A stretch of 64,000 nt of DNA from the NCBI GenBank assembly GCA_963932145.1, contig OZ010578.1:25172816-25236815 (forward strand). The letters are read 5' to 3'. The DNA is from Acanthosepion lycidas (taxonomy: Eukaryota > Mollusca > Cephalopoda > Sepiida > Sepiidae). The translations under genes were made by a program, and so were the position numbers. Below the pieces are notes generated by a model that saw only the letters and a list, made by a program, of their open reading frames with translations, did not search any database and was not told the DNA's origin. Positions 12,401 through 22,371 of this stretch are shown piece after piece. Every line of letters starts with the position of its first letter. Positions within the stretch are counted from its first letter, which is position 1.

Positions 12401-12753
12401 AATAATAATAATTTTTACCTATCATAATTTCACACAAACCCCACCACACGTATATACATACATGTGAGGAAATATTATTCAGCGGAAAAAAAGAATATAT
12501 GACATATAGACAGATATTATCAAAGACATTCACGAAACATTCCGCCATACTTCCAATCTTTAAATTTCAGCGTACAAATGCGTATATATAGACACAACAC
12601 CACCCGTATACATACATATGTAATATCCGAAACTGCCCACATATGTTTATATATGTATGAGTCCCGACGGACGACCAAGTATGCATATGTGTCTGCATAC
12701 ATCAATGTTTGCGTTAGTACGATGAAAAAACGACGAAATTTCCCCCACCACTT

Positions 12754-12918
12754 CCACAATAACACCAATACACGCAATCTACATAAAACCAAAATTTAAA
12801 AAATAATTAATCAGTTTGTCTGACGATCGCTAGAGCGTGAAACCCAGGGTCACTAGCTCGCATCTATCCAACCATATATGTTAGCTCTATCTCTGATATT
12901 GAGCGCTTTCTAATAAGT
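12754..12918 (+). repeat. Penelope right terminal repeat
   Basis: The matching direct copy of 8796-8960. It is preceded at 12550-12753 by leader-like sequence not present upstream of the left copy, so the element probably captured part of a neighbouring unit, as tandem Penelope copies do. Confidence 0.88.
12813..12858 (+). ncRNA. Hammerhead ribozyme, right-end copy
   Basis: The same fold as at 8855-8900: CTGACGA at 12820-12826, GAAA at 12839-12842, GTC at 12849-12851, stem II CGC/GCG with a TAGA loop. Stem I now has one U-U mismatch (AGTTTGT against ACTAGCT), so folding should be weaker than in the left copy. Confidence 0.8.
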
Positions 12919-12924
12919 GTCACT

Positions 12925-13460
12925 AAGTCACTAACGAGAGAAAACTATTGTTACAAACAGAATAATATTAGTGTGATAATTTATGTAATTTTGCTATAAA
13001 GACTTTAATGGTTCCAAATTAACACCAGAGTAGAAACATTAGTCAACTCAAACCACACTAATAATATATTTTTGATCACCAGTAATACAAGCTCAGAATG
13101 ATAAATTTGATTATTGTTGAGAAAGAAGAAAATTTATTATGAAATTTTGTGAATTATTATGAAATTCCTCAGTTTAGTGAGTTTGAGTTTGTGCTAGTAC
13201 ATTTTTGATGGCTTCAGCACCGACTTCACCTTTTAAAAATAATCTGGCCCCACAGTCCAGCTCAAAAGTTACAGAAGGTCGCATGTGATTATCCAGGAGG
13301 CCGCATGGTATAGAGTATTAAAACAATTAAGTGAATTTGTAAATTTACTAAATTTATTTACCTCCTTTTCTAGAGATGGGACAGGATATATAAATAAATA
13401 CACCGGAAATATATAAATAAATACACATTGATAATATCTGTCTATATCTCTGAGATGAGG
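12925..13460. other. Unassigned sequence
   Basis: No exon or element identified. A short doubled phrase (atatataaataaataca) lies near 13390-13425. Confidence 0.5.
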
Positions 13461-13464
13461 TATA

Positions 13465-13725
13465 ATGATTATTTACATTATTCGGTCAGTTATCCTCATC
13501 TTCATTGATATATTCAAAAGGTTTCGGCCGTTCTACTTAGCAACCGTTTTTATTTTCGGAATTGCAATGCCTCTTCCGGATGCCTCAGTCTTTAACACAA
13601 CTCACCAAGGTTTTTTGGTTCACCACTGTTATAACCCGGTATTGAACTCACAACTCCTCGGGTATAGGTACTGGATCTAACCAACGTCTTTATCAACTGG
13701 GCTGTGTCGCTGAAGTCATCTGAGT
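13465..13725 (-). mobile_element. tRNA-derived SINE, minus copy
   Basis: Read on the minus strand, the head is tRNA-like: 'acacagcccagttgataaag' resembles an A box region, and GTGAGTTCAATACC fits a B box. The body ends with a tail related to 14040-14105 (ACGGCCGAAAC, then GAAGATGAGGATAAC). The same family lies in opposite orientation 120 bp away. Confidence 0.65.
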
Positions 13726-13730
13726 GCGAA

Positions 13731-13855
13731 TTTCTGGGACTTATAAACCTAATGTCTCAGCAACTGAAATGGAAACGATATGGAAACCAGTAATGACGGA
13801 AAAATAGCAATATGAGCACTGGTAAGACATTAGGTTTATAAGTCCCAGAAATTCA
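13731..13855. repeat. Inverted spacer between two opposed SINEs
   Basis: 'atttctgggacttataaacc' near 13731 returns in reverse complement near 13830-13853. The whole 13465-14110 block is therefore one large fold-back structure. Confidence 0.75.
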
Positions 13856-14110
13856 TACACAATGTCCTTAAGGACACATGGCACAGTGGATAAAGGCGTT
13901 GGTTAGATCCAATGACTAGACCCAAAGACTTGTGAACCAAAAAACTTGGAGAGTTGAATTAAAGGGAAATAACCGATTTATCAGTGATTCCAATCATCTA
14001 AATAATCACCATATTCACAACGTTTCGGCCGTTATACGCTCCGGTCGAAACGTTGTGAATATGGCATTGAAGATGAGGATAACAGTCCGAATAATTTAAA
14101 TAATACATTG
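13850..14110 (+). mobile_element. tRNA-derived SINE, plus copy
   Basis: A head with a tRNA-like A box region (TGGCACAGTGGATAAAGGCG, then TTGGTTAGATCC) is followed by a body and a tail that contains a hairpin. The tail (GAAGATGAGGATAACAGTCC) matches the minus copy. Confidence 0.65.
14009..14064 (+). repeat. Hairpin in the SINE tail, 23-bp arms
   Basis: 14009-14031 (CCATATTCACAACGTTTCGG and three more bases) is the reverse complement of 14042-14064 with one mismatch and a 10-base loop. The core CGAAACGTTGTG resembles hammerhead-associated tails, but no CTGANGA core is present here. Confidence 0.85.
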
Positions 14111-14832
14111 ATAATTCTTATATATTTTGATTGGATTTATTTGTACATGTAGGAAAACTCCAGACTGCAACGCAAGGTACATTAGATATTACTTTATCGG
14201 TGTATAAAAGAGGCAAAATTTATATGATTTCAAAGAAATTCAAATAATATTTAATGAATGTTACAAAATGCGAAGGCCAAGGCCGGAATGGCCACCGATT
14301 GGCCGGCGTGCTTTGTAGTATTCCGACAGCGATAGATTGCCTTGGTCTAGGTTTTTGGAAACAAGTTCAAAATAGCGCGAATTTCACATAGGGCCGCAAG
14401 AATTTTAAAGCGTCGATACGCTTACCACATCCAGCTTGAGAGGCCCACTAAGACCACCAGCGCAGTGACGCTGGACCAACGTACGACATGCGTTCCTGTG
14501 ACGTAATTTCTCCCACTGCTTCTTAGAATCCAAGCTGCCATGTCTGCCCCTCTTTTAATGAAAACGAACAAGAAAACTAATCGACTTTTCGTTGATATCT
14601 ATGTCTGTCTATATTTATACTGTGGCTTGGGACCTCAGAGACGACACAGAACGCAACAATAGAAACCTTAATAGAGATATTTAATATTGGATTTATTTAT
14701 ATATGCGACTCATTCTTCAGCAAAGTCTCTTGGAGGAAGACAGTAGTGTGGATGAATCATCAAATCAAAAAATGTTTTTGCATATGATTCACATGAAGCG
14801 ATGAAAGAAAATGTAACTGAATGACATTTCCT

Positions 14833-14863
<31 letters not shown>

Positions 14864-15410
14864 TGTTGATCTTGGTATGAGAGGAATTTTAATTTGATTT
14901 TATACGTGTTTTATTTATTTTATTATTTTATTTAGAAAGATGCATGTGTAACTTATGAAAGTTGATCGAGTCTGTCTCGTGTCCTTTGGAGCAATTTGTC
15001 CTACAAGTTATCCATTTTTGGAGAGAACGGGACGGAAGAACTCGATGGCCTGGAGGAGAACGGATGCTTTCATGGTGTACATATGTTTCAAGAACGACAA
15101 AAGGAACGCAATGAAATCAATGATGTACATAACATCGAATAATTATTCTTTAATTTTGTTTAGTAAGTCTCACACAAATCCTTTAGATGTGCTAAAATGA
15201 TAGAACCAAGTGTTGGGGTTAAAATCTTTGTGCTATCTCGAGCAATTTTGTGAGAAGCCTAACCAAATTCAAAGTCTATTCTTTACCAAGTGTTACTAGA
15301 AGTAGGGCTCATGAGAAACCTTTATAAAACAGCAACTATGGTCTGGAATTGAAATTGGAAGCCGTGGTTGAACATACACTAAATTCAACATAAAAATTCA
15401 AGATGTGCAG
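14111..15410. other. Unassigned sequence with a 22-base poly-A
   Basis: A poly-A run at about 14835-14857 could be the tail of a lost retroposed sequence, but no head is recognisable. The 81-codon frame at 14955-15200 has no domain or signal. Confidence 0.45.
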
Positions 15411-15414
15411 TTAA

Positions 15415-15935
15415 TAAATACTCCTTTGTATAGATCAGTTATAACCAATTCAGAGTAAGAAATATGGACTTGGAACTTAGAGAAAATGAGATAGAGATAG
15501 TTTCCCGCAGCTTCAAAACCAAAACACTAACCTCAGAACTGGAAACAGTTTTCTAAATATCCTCGCCATATCGAGAGAAGATATGAAAATCATGCATGGC
15601 GCCTAATTCGTTCTAAAATATCTAGATTTTCAGCTGCGTGAATGCCGAATGTAGGTCTTGGAGAGATCCACCCTTCTTCCGACAGTGAGGAACGGCGCTA
15701 CATAATCAGAAACAAAGAACTGTAACAAATAAAAGAAATCACATTACTTGAGGCCTTTCAACAGCCGCAACAACTAAAATGGATAGCACATGTAACTCAG
15801 CATGAAAATAATGACACTATTCAGATGTTGACATTCTACACTACTTCAAACAAAAGGTTAGGAAGGAAACCCTCATCAATACTGGAAAAAGTAATAAAAG
15901 TTAATGATTTTGAGAAAGCTAAATATTTCCATGTC
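15415..15935 (+). mobile_element. LINE ORF2 C-terminal remnant
   Basis: Pieces read ITLLEAFQQPQQLKWIAHVT and NDTIQMLTFYTTSNKRLGRK in one frame, the usual wording of the end of a LINE endonuclease/reverse-transcriptase protein. Upstream, 'tatagatcagttataacc' recurs at 63345-63360, so a second scrap of the same family sits at the right edge of the window. Confidence 0.65.
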
Positions 15936-16690
15936 CTAGTTCTTTTTCATAGGTTTTGTTATCTACTAGTAACATTATTGCTATAAAAGAACGAATTAAA
16001 ATCAATACAATATGTGCATCCTACATAGATTATTACCCGTCCAGCATTAGCACATAAATCCATTAAATTAATATTCCAAAATAACAAAGGGCCAATGGAA
16101 TTGGTTGCGCCTCTCACAAGATTGATTCAGGTCTCACAAAAATTCTAACCTTTCAACTTGGTACTATCGGTTCATGACATCTAAAGAATTCTGCTGACTT
16201 ACGAAATAAAAAAAAATATAAGCATAAAAATAAGGTTATGGCTAGCTTAGATATTAAATTACGTACTATGGCCCGAAGTTTGTAGTCACGCATGAAACAG
16301 TCTGTTGCCGTTCAGATTGTCTTCAGCGTCCGCTTTTATATTTGCATACAATCTACCCTGATATTGAAACGTATCTTAACGTAAACAATGACGGCATATT
16401 AGGACATGGATTATGTCCGACAAGTATTTCATATATTTGCTGTTTATACGTTATTTTTATAGATATGATCGATCGAGAAAATGGTATAGCACGTTAGATC
16501 AAATTACGGTTTCCGTATAGGAATACAGAGTATGTGTGCGTGTGTGTGTGAATGGGATAATTTCTGAGTACACATGACCGTGCTGAGCTTAAAGTGTGTA
16601 AATTATGATGACGAAGAGGTACTGAAGAAGCATCAGAATAGCAGAGATTTATCAACATTATCTCGTTGAAACATGTCTTTGCCGTGTCCA
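15936..16690. other. Unassigned sequence
   Basis: No recognisable exon or element. A short GTGTGT run lies at 16530-16550. Confidence 0.5.
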
Positions 16691-16759
16691 TTTAGGACAT
16701 AATGTTAATGTTACTTTATATCTTCCTATCAGTTGTATCTCTTAGCAATGTTTATCTTT

Positions 16760-17190
16760 TTACTATTCCTCAACTTCTACTTGTTCTCCTTTCCAATTAC
16801 ACAAACTTATTAGGGAAGTAATTGATTACTTTCTTCTCTCCATCTTGTCTTCACTACGTCATGTGAATATCAGATTCTCCAAATAATTTTCCACATAAAA
16901 TGTCCAGAAATTTAAGCTCTTTCTTTCTGATTCTAAGTATAAAGATCTTTTTTAGTTCAATTTTCCTGAAAACTTTCTCGTTGCTCACATGCTACATCCA
17001 TCGTATTTCCAGTATTCATCTGTTAAACCACATGTCTGTTGCCTCAATTTTCATCCTTATCTTTGGTGAAAATTAAACTGTATTCCATGCCATATATAGA
17101 TTGATATCATATCACAGTTCACCATTCTTTTCTTTGCTTCTAACGAAAATTTCGTTTCTTGATATTTTGTTCAGTGTTTAGTAGTCATCT
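16760..17190 (-). mobile_element. LINE ORF2 C-terminal remnant, minus strand
   Basis: The minus strand reads ATDMWFNR-ILEIRWM-HVSN and RIRKKELKFLDILCGK. These correspond to the EAxEMWxxRRMLRI and KKELKFLxHIM blocks of the MRKE-family LINE. Several stops are present. Confidence 0.6.
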
Positions 17191-17241
17191 TTCTCTATTG
17201 AAATGCACGAGAAAAGTAAGTCACCATCTATCTACCTATCT

Positions 17242-17345
17242 AAACTAAAGTGACAAAAAAATTCGACACCCTTTTTAATAAACTGTAGCTCCTCCATTCG
17301 CTTGTATAACGGCGGCTACGCGATGTGGCATAGAGTGTGCAAGGT
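17242..17345 (-). mobile_element. Tc1-like transposon end, minus strand
   Basis: The minus-strand frame ends SMPHRVAAVIQANGGATVY-stop, the classic C-terminus of Tc1 transposases. A terminal-repeat-like stretch follows (to 17242). The rest of the element is missing. Confidence 0.65.
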
Positions 17346-18178
17346 TATGGGATAATTGTAGGTATATCAACAAGTGTAATGATTCAAACGTATTTAGTTT
17401 GCACAGCAATTAGCTTCAATGTCATTTTTGGCTAATGCACTTCATTCTAGGTAGAAATGAAACGGTGTTGCTAATGTAAATGTGGACATTGATGAGACAT
17501 GTAAAGGAGAAATGAGGTAAAATATTGTCTAGTGAAATGCATGAAAGAAGAAGAAATAAGAATCCATATATAATATTAATAAATCTCCGTTTATTTAAAT
17601 CTCCGTTTTATTAAATTTATATCAAACATGATAATCTTTATGAACCCCCAAAATAACACTTTCAAAGTAAAGCAAAATAACAACGTCTGTCTCTAGTCTT
17701 TTTTCCAAAGAAAATTAGTGACACCTTCTCTCATGACTTTCTTCTCTCTTTTTCTTTTTATGTTTTCTTTTTCTCCTCTACTCCTTCGATATCAATATAT
17801 AACTTCCGTTAAGTTAACTGTTTAAATGTGTCAATGTCTAAACATCAAGTAATTTTAAGCATAATAGAATAGAAATTTTAAATTACATCTCACTCATGTC
17901 TTCTCTCTCCCCACTCACTTCCTCACTTCGTTAATTTACATATGCTTAATACGGCCCGTCAAAAATGTGTAAATTTCTTTTCATTTTTTGTTTCAACCTT
18001 TGGAAGTAAAGTCTGATGATCCGCAGTCCTTTAAAAGGGCTGTGGTGAAATAATTTATTACATGGAACCTTAAAGTGGTCTGTTTTTATTTAATTTATTT
18101 GCTCTGGATTTACATTGAGCTCTCTGGATTTTATCCTCCTTGGGTTTACCCATACGGACTACCTAATTTTTCATAAAG

Positions 18179-18180
<2 letters not shown>
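17346..18180. other. Unassigned sequence
   Basis: A doubled phrase AAATCTCCGTTT lies at 17580-17610. Nothing else recognised. Confidence 0.45.

Positions 18181-18183
<3 letters not shown>

Positions 18184-18228
<45 letters not shown>
18184..18228. repeat. (TA)n microsatellite
   Basis: About 22 TA units, passing into (TG)n at 18231-18243 at the border of the Penelope fragment. Confidence 0.9.
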
Positions 18229-18244
<16 letters not shown>

Positions 18245-18445
18245 AAAAGTGTGTGTATATAAATATAAATAAATATATATATATATGTATAATTATTTAT
18301 ATATTATATGCGCGGTACTTATTAGAAAGCGCTCAATATCAGAGATAGAGCTAACATATTTGGTTGGATAGATGTGAGCTTGTGACCCTGGGTTTCACGC
18401 TTTAGCGATCGTCAGACAAACTGATTAATTTTTTTAAAAATTAAT
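18229..18445 (-). mobile_element. Penelope 5' end fragment, minus strand
   Basis: The reverse complement of about 8840-9035: it carries the family terminal repeat with its ribozyme and the beginning of the leader, cut off before the coding region. It lies head-to-head with the plus-strand fragment that follows. Confidence 0.85.
18377..18422 (-). ncRNA. Hammerhead ribozyme, minus strand
   Basis: Exact counterpart of the ribozyme at 8855-8900: the core, GTC site and 7-bp stem I are intact on the minus strand. Confidence 0.85.
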
Positions 18446-18560
18446 CAATTAATCGTCAGACAAACTGATTAATTTTTTTAATAATTAATCAGTTTGTCTG
18501 ACGATCGCTAAAGCGTGAAACCCAGGGTCACAAGCTCACATCTATCAAACCATATATATA
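18446..18560 (+). mobile_element. Penelope 5' end fragment, plus strand
   Basis: Carries the same terminal repeat as 8840-8925 and then breaks into a (TA)n run at 18551. A third, partial reversed piece (ATCGTCAGACAAACTGATTA) sits between the two opposed ends at 18452-18471. Confidence 0.8.
18491..18536 (+). ncRNA. Hammerhead ribozyme, plus strand
   Basis: Identical in layout to 8855-8900: stem I AGTTTGT with ACAAGCT, core CTGACGA, GAAA, GTC. With the minus-strand copy 68 bp away it forms an inverted ribozyme pair. Confidence 0.85.
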
Positions 18561-18589
18561 TATATATATATAAAATCGTCTCCATCGGG

Positions 18590-18935
18590 CTTATCTCATA
18601 TTCTGAAATCATCTTCATATATTTCAAACTCTACTTGGATTTAATAGCACCAGCAAACAACATATTACATCCGATGCTTGCATCTACCAAATCTCATGCA
18701 AAAACTGTGACTTAAAATGTGGGCACGACAAGCGTACATATAAATTTTAGATCAAATAGAATTTATTTCCCTGACTACATCAAACTCTACTTGGATTTAA
18801 TAGCACCAGCAAACAACATATTACATCCGATGCTTGCATCTACCAAATCTCATACAAAAACTGTGACTTAAAATATGTTGGCTCGACAAGCGTACATATA
18901 AATTTTAGATCTAATAGAATTTCTTTCATTTTTCT
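18590..18935 (+). mobile_element. Penelope GIY-YIG fragment, duplicated in tandem
   Basis: Two direct copies, 18624-18779 and 18780-18935, have a 156-bp period. The frame reads ISCKNCDLKYVGSTS, the Cys pair and YxG core of a Penelope GIY-YIG domain from a different family than the 9-11 kb element. Only this small segment is present. Confidence 0.7.
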
Positions 18936-19728
18936 TTCATAATTTTCAAATTTAGGAATACGTTTTCACAGCGTCGCAAACGTGGTGACAACGTGACCAT
19001 GTTTAAAACGAAACGCTGATCGCATAAAACTTTTAGTTATCTGGTATTTATTTGAACAAAAAGTACAAATTGTGGCACAAGGCCAATAAAGGGGAGGGGT
19101 AGAGGCTGGTCAGCACTAACTATCTTATACCTAGCTAATCAGATTCGCGACCCATTCGTACATTACATTTTACACATTCACCAAAAGAACTCGTCCATCA
19201 CCAAACAATCCTTCAACCACCATAATACCACGTGCTCTCAAGGGAGACCTACCAAAATCGCGCCCCATACCATGAAAATTCTAATGATGATATATATATA
19301 TACAATTCTAATAATGATAAAATGAGAGGGGAGGGAAATGAACCCAATAATAAACTTAAAATAAACACAAATACAAACTAAACATAATTGATGTTAGTAG
19401 GGACCGTCCAACCCATAAAACTGAGAGGCCGCTGTATTCTGCCCAGTGGACAAAATCAAGAGACGCTCTCGCTAAGGGAGTGGGAAAAAGTATAAAATAT
19501 TAGGCTGGAATGGGAAAATATAAAACTGACCCAGTCGAGATGAAAATGGGGCGGGGGTCAAAACAAATTGGGGAGGATGGGAATCTCGACTTGGATCATA
19601 ACCAAAGAACGGCCGGGATGCAGGCCAGGAACAACACTTACTCACATTAACTAGGTACACTGAAGCTTGTCTAACCTAACCAAGGGGAGGGTTCCACAGG
19701 AAGCCACTCCGATGTGCAATAGGTTGAC

Positions 19729-20625
19729 CTAGAAGAGAAAATCAAGGCTAGCCCCGTTCACACGAAGCAAGCTCGCTTCTTTTACCCACCTTTCGCTAAA
19801 GACTGTCGAATGCAATCGTTTTCTATCCGATCTAATCTTCATCTTGAGCTGATGCTCAAAGAATCGAATCAGATCCGAATGAGAAAGACGATTGCCTCGC
19901 AAGACTTCCTCCTTTCGCGTCGTCCAAATCACCATTCGAGCCGTGGCCATCAGCGTCAGAAACACCATCCGTTTCATCCCGGAATACGGGGGCGACACAT
20001 TGTCACACGCGTATGCGCGATCAATGGACACAAGCTGTTCGGGAGCGAGACGAGCCGTCAGCTCGCCGACATGGTCCCATAAGGGGCGGACCTGGGGGCA
20101 ATGGTAGAAGGCGTGCGCAGCCGTTTCCTCTAAGCCAAGGCCACACCGTTCACAGTCTGGCAAATCCGCCAAGCCCCATATGAAAGCCTTGTCGTTGAGA
20201 GGCAGCCGATTCCGAGCCAATCGCCAGCTAAGTGAAAACTCAGGGTTACTGAGGTAATCCGCCGCTGGCGCCCAAGACCAGTAGGAGCAGTACTCCTCCT
20301 CCGACAAGCCGAGCGTATCTCGTAGGAGATCCTTCGCGGGCCTCTCCACTAATTCACGATAGAAGACCTTCCTAGGCCGAGAAAGGTCACTGGACCGGGG
20401 AACGGCCCTCAAGGCCGACCGACACTCGCGAATGAAAACCGATTGATCCCGGGGTTTACGACCGCGCTCAACCCGCGAGATGGGGGGACTGATGGTAAGG
20501 CCAGGGAACGCGTCCCTAACAATCCCCTCCAGAATCGGATCTCCTCCAGTCAATGCACGGCGTAGGAAAGCCAACCTAGAGGCACGGATGTGACTCGGCA
20601 GGTGCGGCATTCCCAGCCCCCCCAT
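19729..20625 (-). CDS. Tx1-like ORF2, C-terminal region with zinc knuckle
   Basis: 298 codons continuing the reverse-transcriptase protein after a frameshift near 20680. The correct frame reads MGGLGMPHLPSHIRASRLAF at the start. A Cys/His cluster (C158, C161, H171, C176) fits the C-terminal nucleic-acid-binding knuckle of L1-group ORF2 proteins. It ends VNGASLDFLF. The same end is found in the two old copies at 31180 and 33130, which supports this stop as the family terminus. Confidence 0.8.
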   Translation of the reverse strand: MGGLGMPHLPSHIRASRLAFLRRALTGGDPILEGIVRDAFPGLTISPPISRVERGRKPRDQSVFIRECRSALRAVPRSSDLSRPRKVFYRELVERPAKDLLRDTLGLSEEEYCSYWSWAPAADYLSNPEFSLSWRLARNRLPLNDKAFIWGLADLPDCERCGLGLEETAAHAFYHCPQVRPLWDHVGELTARLAPEQLVSIDRAYACDNVSPPYSGMKRMVFLTLMATARMVIWTTRKEEVLRGNRLSHSDLIRFFEHQLKMKIRSDRKRLHSTVFSERWVKEASLLRVNGASLDFLF

Positions 20626-22363
20626 GACACGGACGTTTAGTGCAGACTCGTCTGTCGACCCGATTCCCGCGTCCCCTCCATAAAATGGAGGATAGCGATT
20701 GCTCGAGCGCCTTCTTGTGAGTCTTACAGAGAGGAAGTACGGACAATCGATAAAGAATCAGGGGGAAAATGTATGTAGCACACATTTCCGCCCTGCCCTT
20801 CACGGACAACCTCCGTCGATTCCAAGTCTGACCGGCGGGATCGACCTTTGCTCCTACTTCAGACCAATTCTTCTCCAGCTGGAGGTCAGGCCCAAACCAC
20901 ACTCCAAGAATGCGGACAGGACCGTCTGTCCAACCGAAGCGGCCCGGAAGAGCGACCCCCTTCCAGGCACCTAACCGCAAGCCGGACGACTTGTCGCGGT
21001 TCATTTTGGCCCCTGTCACCTTCTCGTACCGATCAAGCGCCTTCTGTACCACCTCAATGTCGTTGCAGGACGACACGAAAGCAGATACGTCATCGGCGTA
21101 CGCGGAAACCCTGGCTCGAGACCCTCCAGGAACGGCAATTCCACGTAGGGCCGGACTGCCGGTCTCGTCCTTCAGCCGGCGAAGGAGAGGCTCCAACGCC
21201 AAAGCATAAAGGAGAGGCGACAGCGGACAACCCTGACGAACCGACCTAGACAGCACGAACGCGTCCGACAGCCTTTCGTTCACCTGTACCACCGCACTGG
21301 GGGAGCGATACAGGAGGCTAATCCAGCGGCAGAAGTTGGGTGCGAATCCAGCGGCCTGCAGGACAGCTGCAAGGTAGCGATGGTCGACCCTATCAAATGC
21401 CTTGGACTGATCCAAATTGATCAGCGCGGCTTCTTCGTCGTCTTTTACACCCTCTATGATCGTGCAGATCAGATGCAGGTTGCTCTGAATTGTTCGGCCC
21501 CTCACAGAACAAGTCTGCTCAGGTCCCAACAGAGACTCGGCAACTGACTGCAAACGCTCCTGCAGGATCTTGGCCATAATCTTTAACTCTGTGTTTAGCA
21601 GAGTTATGGGCCTGTAATCATCTAGGTTCCCCCCACCACCTTTGCCCTTTTTCAACAGAGTGATCACACCCCTGGTGATCCGGTTGGGGATGGACCCCGA
21701 CCGAAACCAGTTGTTGAACACTGCAGTCAAAATTGGAACAAAGATGTGCGACAGCCTCAAGTACAATTCATAGGGCAAACCATCCAGACCGGGCGACTTG
21801 CCTCTGCCGACCTTCTTCAAAACCGCGTAGACATCGCCCTCCGTAATCTCTCCCTCGCAGCTAGCCGCTTCAGTCGGCGAAAGCCGAGGAAAGTCAGCCA
21901 AATAGCTACGAAACTCCTCCTCACGGAGACCAGGCTCCTTGGTAAACCGGTTCTCGAAATGGCGCCGAAACGCTCCGCACATGTCGTCAGTGGCCCGAAG
22001 AGTACGCCCCTCCGGAGATTTGACTTCACGAATGTAACGATCGCAACCTCGACGGACCTCTTCCCTGCGCAGATCTGCGCCCAAGTTCACGGCTTCGGAA
22101 GACATCTTGCTTAACTTATGTCTAATTACCTGACCCATGTACCGCTCGCTATTCGATCGATCCAGGGCCTCCTTAGCTAAGGCTATCTCTAGGGGATCCC
22201 CCCCAGCCACCGCCCGGGAATAACTAGCTTTAAGCGTCTTCACCTTTTCAGCTCTATCTAGAGCGAGCCGTTTGCTGAAATCAGTGGTGAAGGACCTAAT
22301 CCTACATTTAAGGCGTTCCCACCACCTATTCCCGATAACCGCCCCCACTAGCTCCCGCTGCAC
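20576..22363 (-). CDS. Tx1-like ORF2, reverse transcriptase
   Basis: 595 codons. The N-terminal linker contains KSPEGRTLRA and EFRSYLADFPRLSPTEA, then GKSPGLDGLPYELYLRLSHI (fingers). Motif A is LINLDQSKAFDRVDH (D318), motif B RQGCPLSPLLYALALEPLLR, and motif C AYADD (D424, D425): the full catalytic triad is kept. Its function is target-primed copying of the element RNA. The true reading frame continues upstream into the endonuclease through a frameshift near 22430 (WKFNLSLLDRRDFQEQL lies in this frame), so the M at 22363 is not the real start. Confidence 0.88.
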   Translation of the reverse strand: MQRELVGAVIGNRWWERLKCRIRSFTTDFSKRLALDRAEKVKTLKASYSRAVAGGDPLEIALAKEALDRSNSERYMGQVIRHKLSKMSSEAVNLGADLRREEVRRGCDRYIREVKSPEGRTLRATDDMCGAFRRHFENRFTKEPGLREEEFRSYLADFPRLSPTEAASCEGEITEGDVYAVLKKVGRGKSPGLDGLPYELYLRLSHIFVPILTAVFNNWFRSGSIPNRITRGVITLLKKGKGGGGNLDDYRPITLLNTELKIMAKILQERLQSVAESLLGPEQTCSVRGRTIQSNLHLICTIIEGVKDDEEAALINLDQSKAFDRVDHRYLAAVLQAAGFAPNFCRWISLLYRSPSAVVQVNERLSDAFVLSRSVRQGCPLSPLLYALALEPLLRRLKDETGSPALRGIAVPGGSRARVSAYADDVSAFVSSCNDIEVVQKALDRYEKVTGAKMNRDKSSGLRLGAWKGVALPGRFGWTDGPVRILGVWFGPDLQLEKNWSEVGAKVDPAGQTWNRRRLSVKGRAEMCATYIFPLILYRLSVLPLCKTHKKALEQSLSSILWRGRGNRVDRRVCTKRPCHGGAGNAAPAESHPCL

Positions 22364-22371
22364 TAGTCTAG

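Larger units (their letters stand above)
8796..12918 (+). mobile_element. Penelope-like retroelement with 165-bp terminal repeats
   Basis: Two direct copies of a 165-bp sequence flank the element (8796-8960 and 12754-12918). Each carries a hammerhead ribozyme. Between them lie a 5' leader, one long coding region of Penelope type with a C-terminal GIY-YIG domain, and a 1.5-kb AT-rich 3' region built of three diverged repeats. Direct terminal repeats plus hammerheads are a known Penelope arrangement. It looks almost complete, with about one coding break, and the two ends differ at only a few positions. I infer a fairly young copy. Confidence 0.88.

Noticed and set aside
20699-22114. Plus-strand frames of 91-133 codons
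   Set aside because: Antisense shadows of the GC-rich LINE reverse transcriptase.
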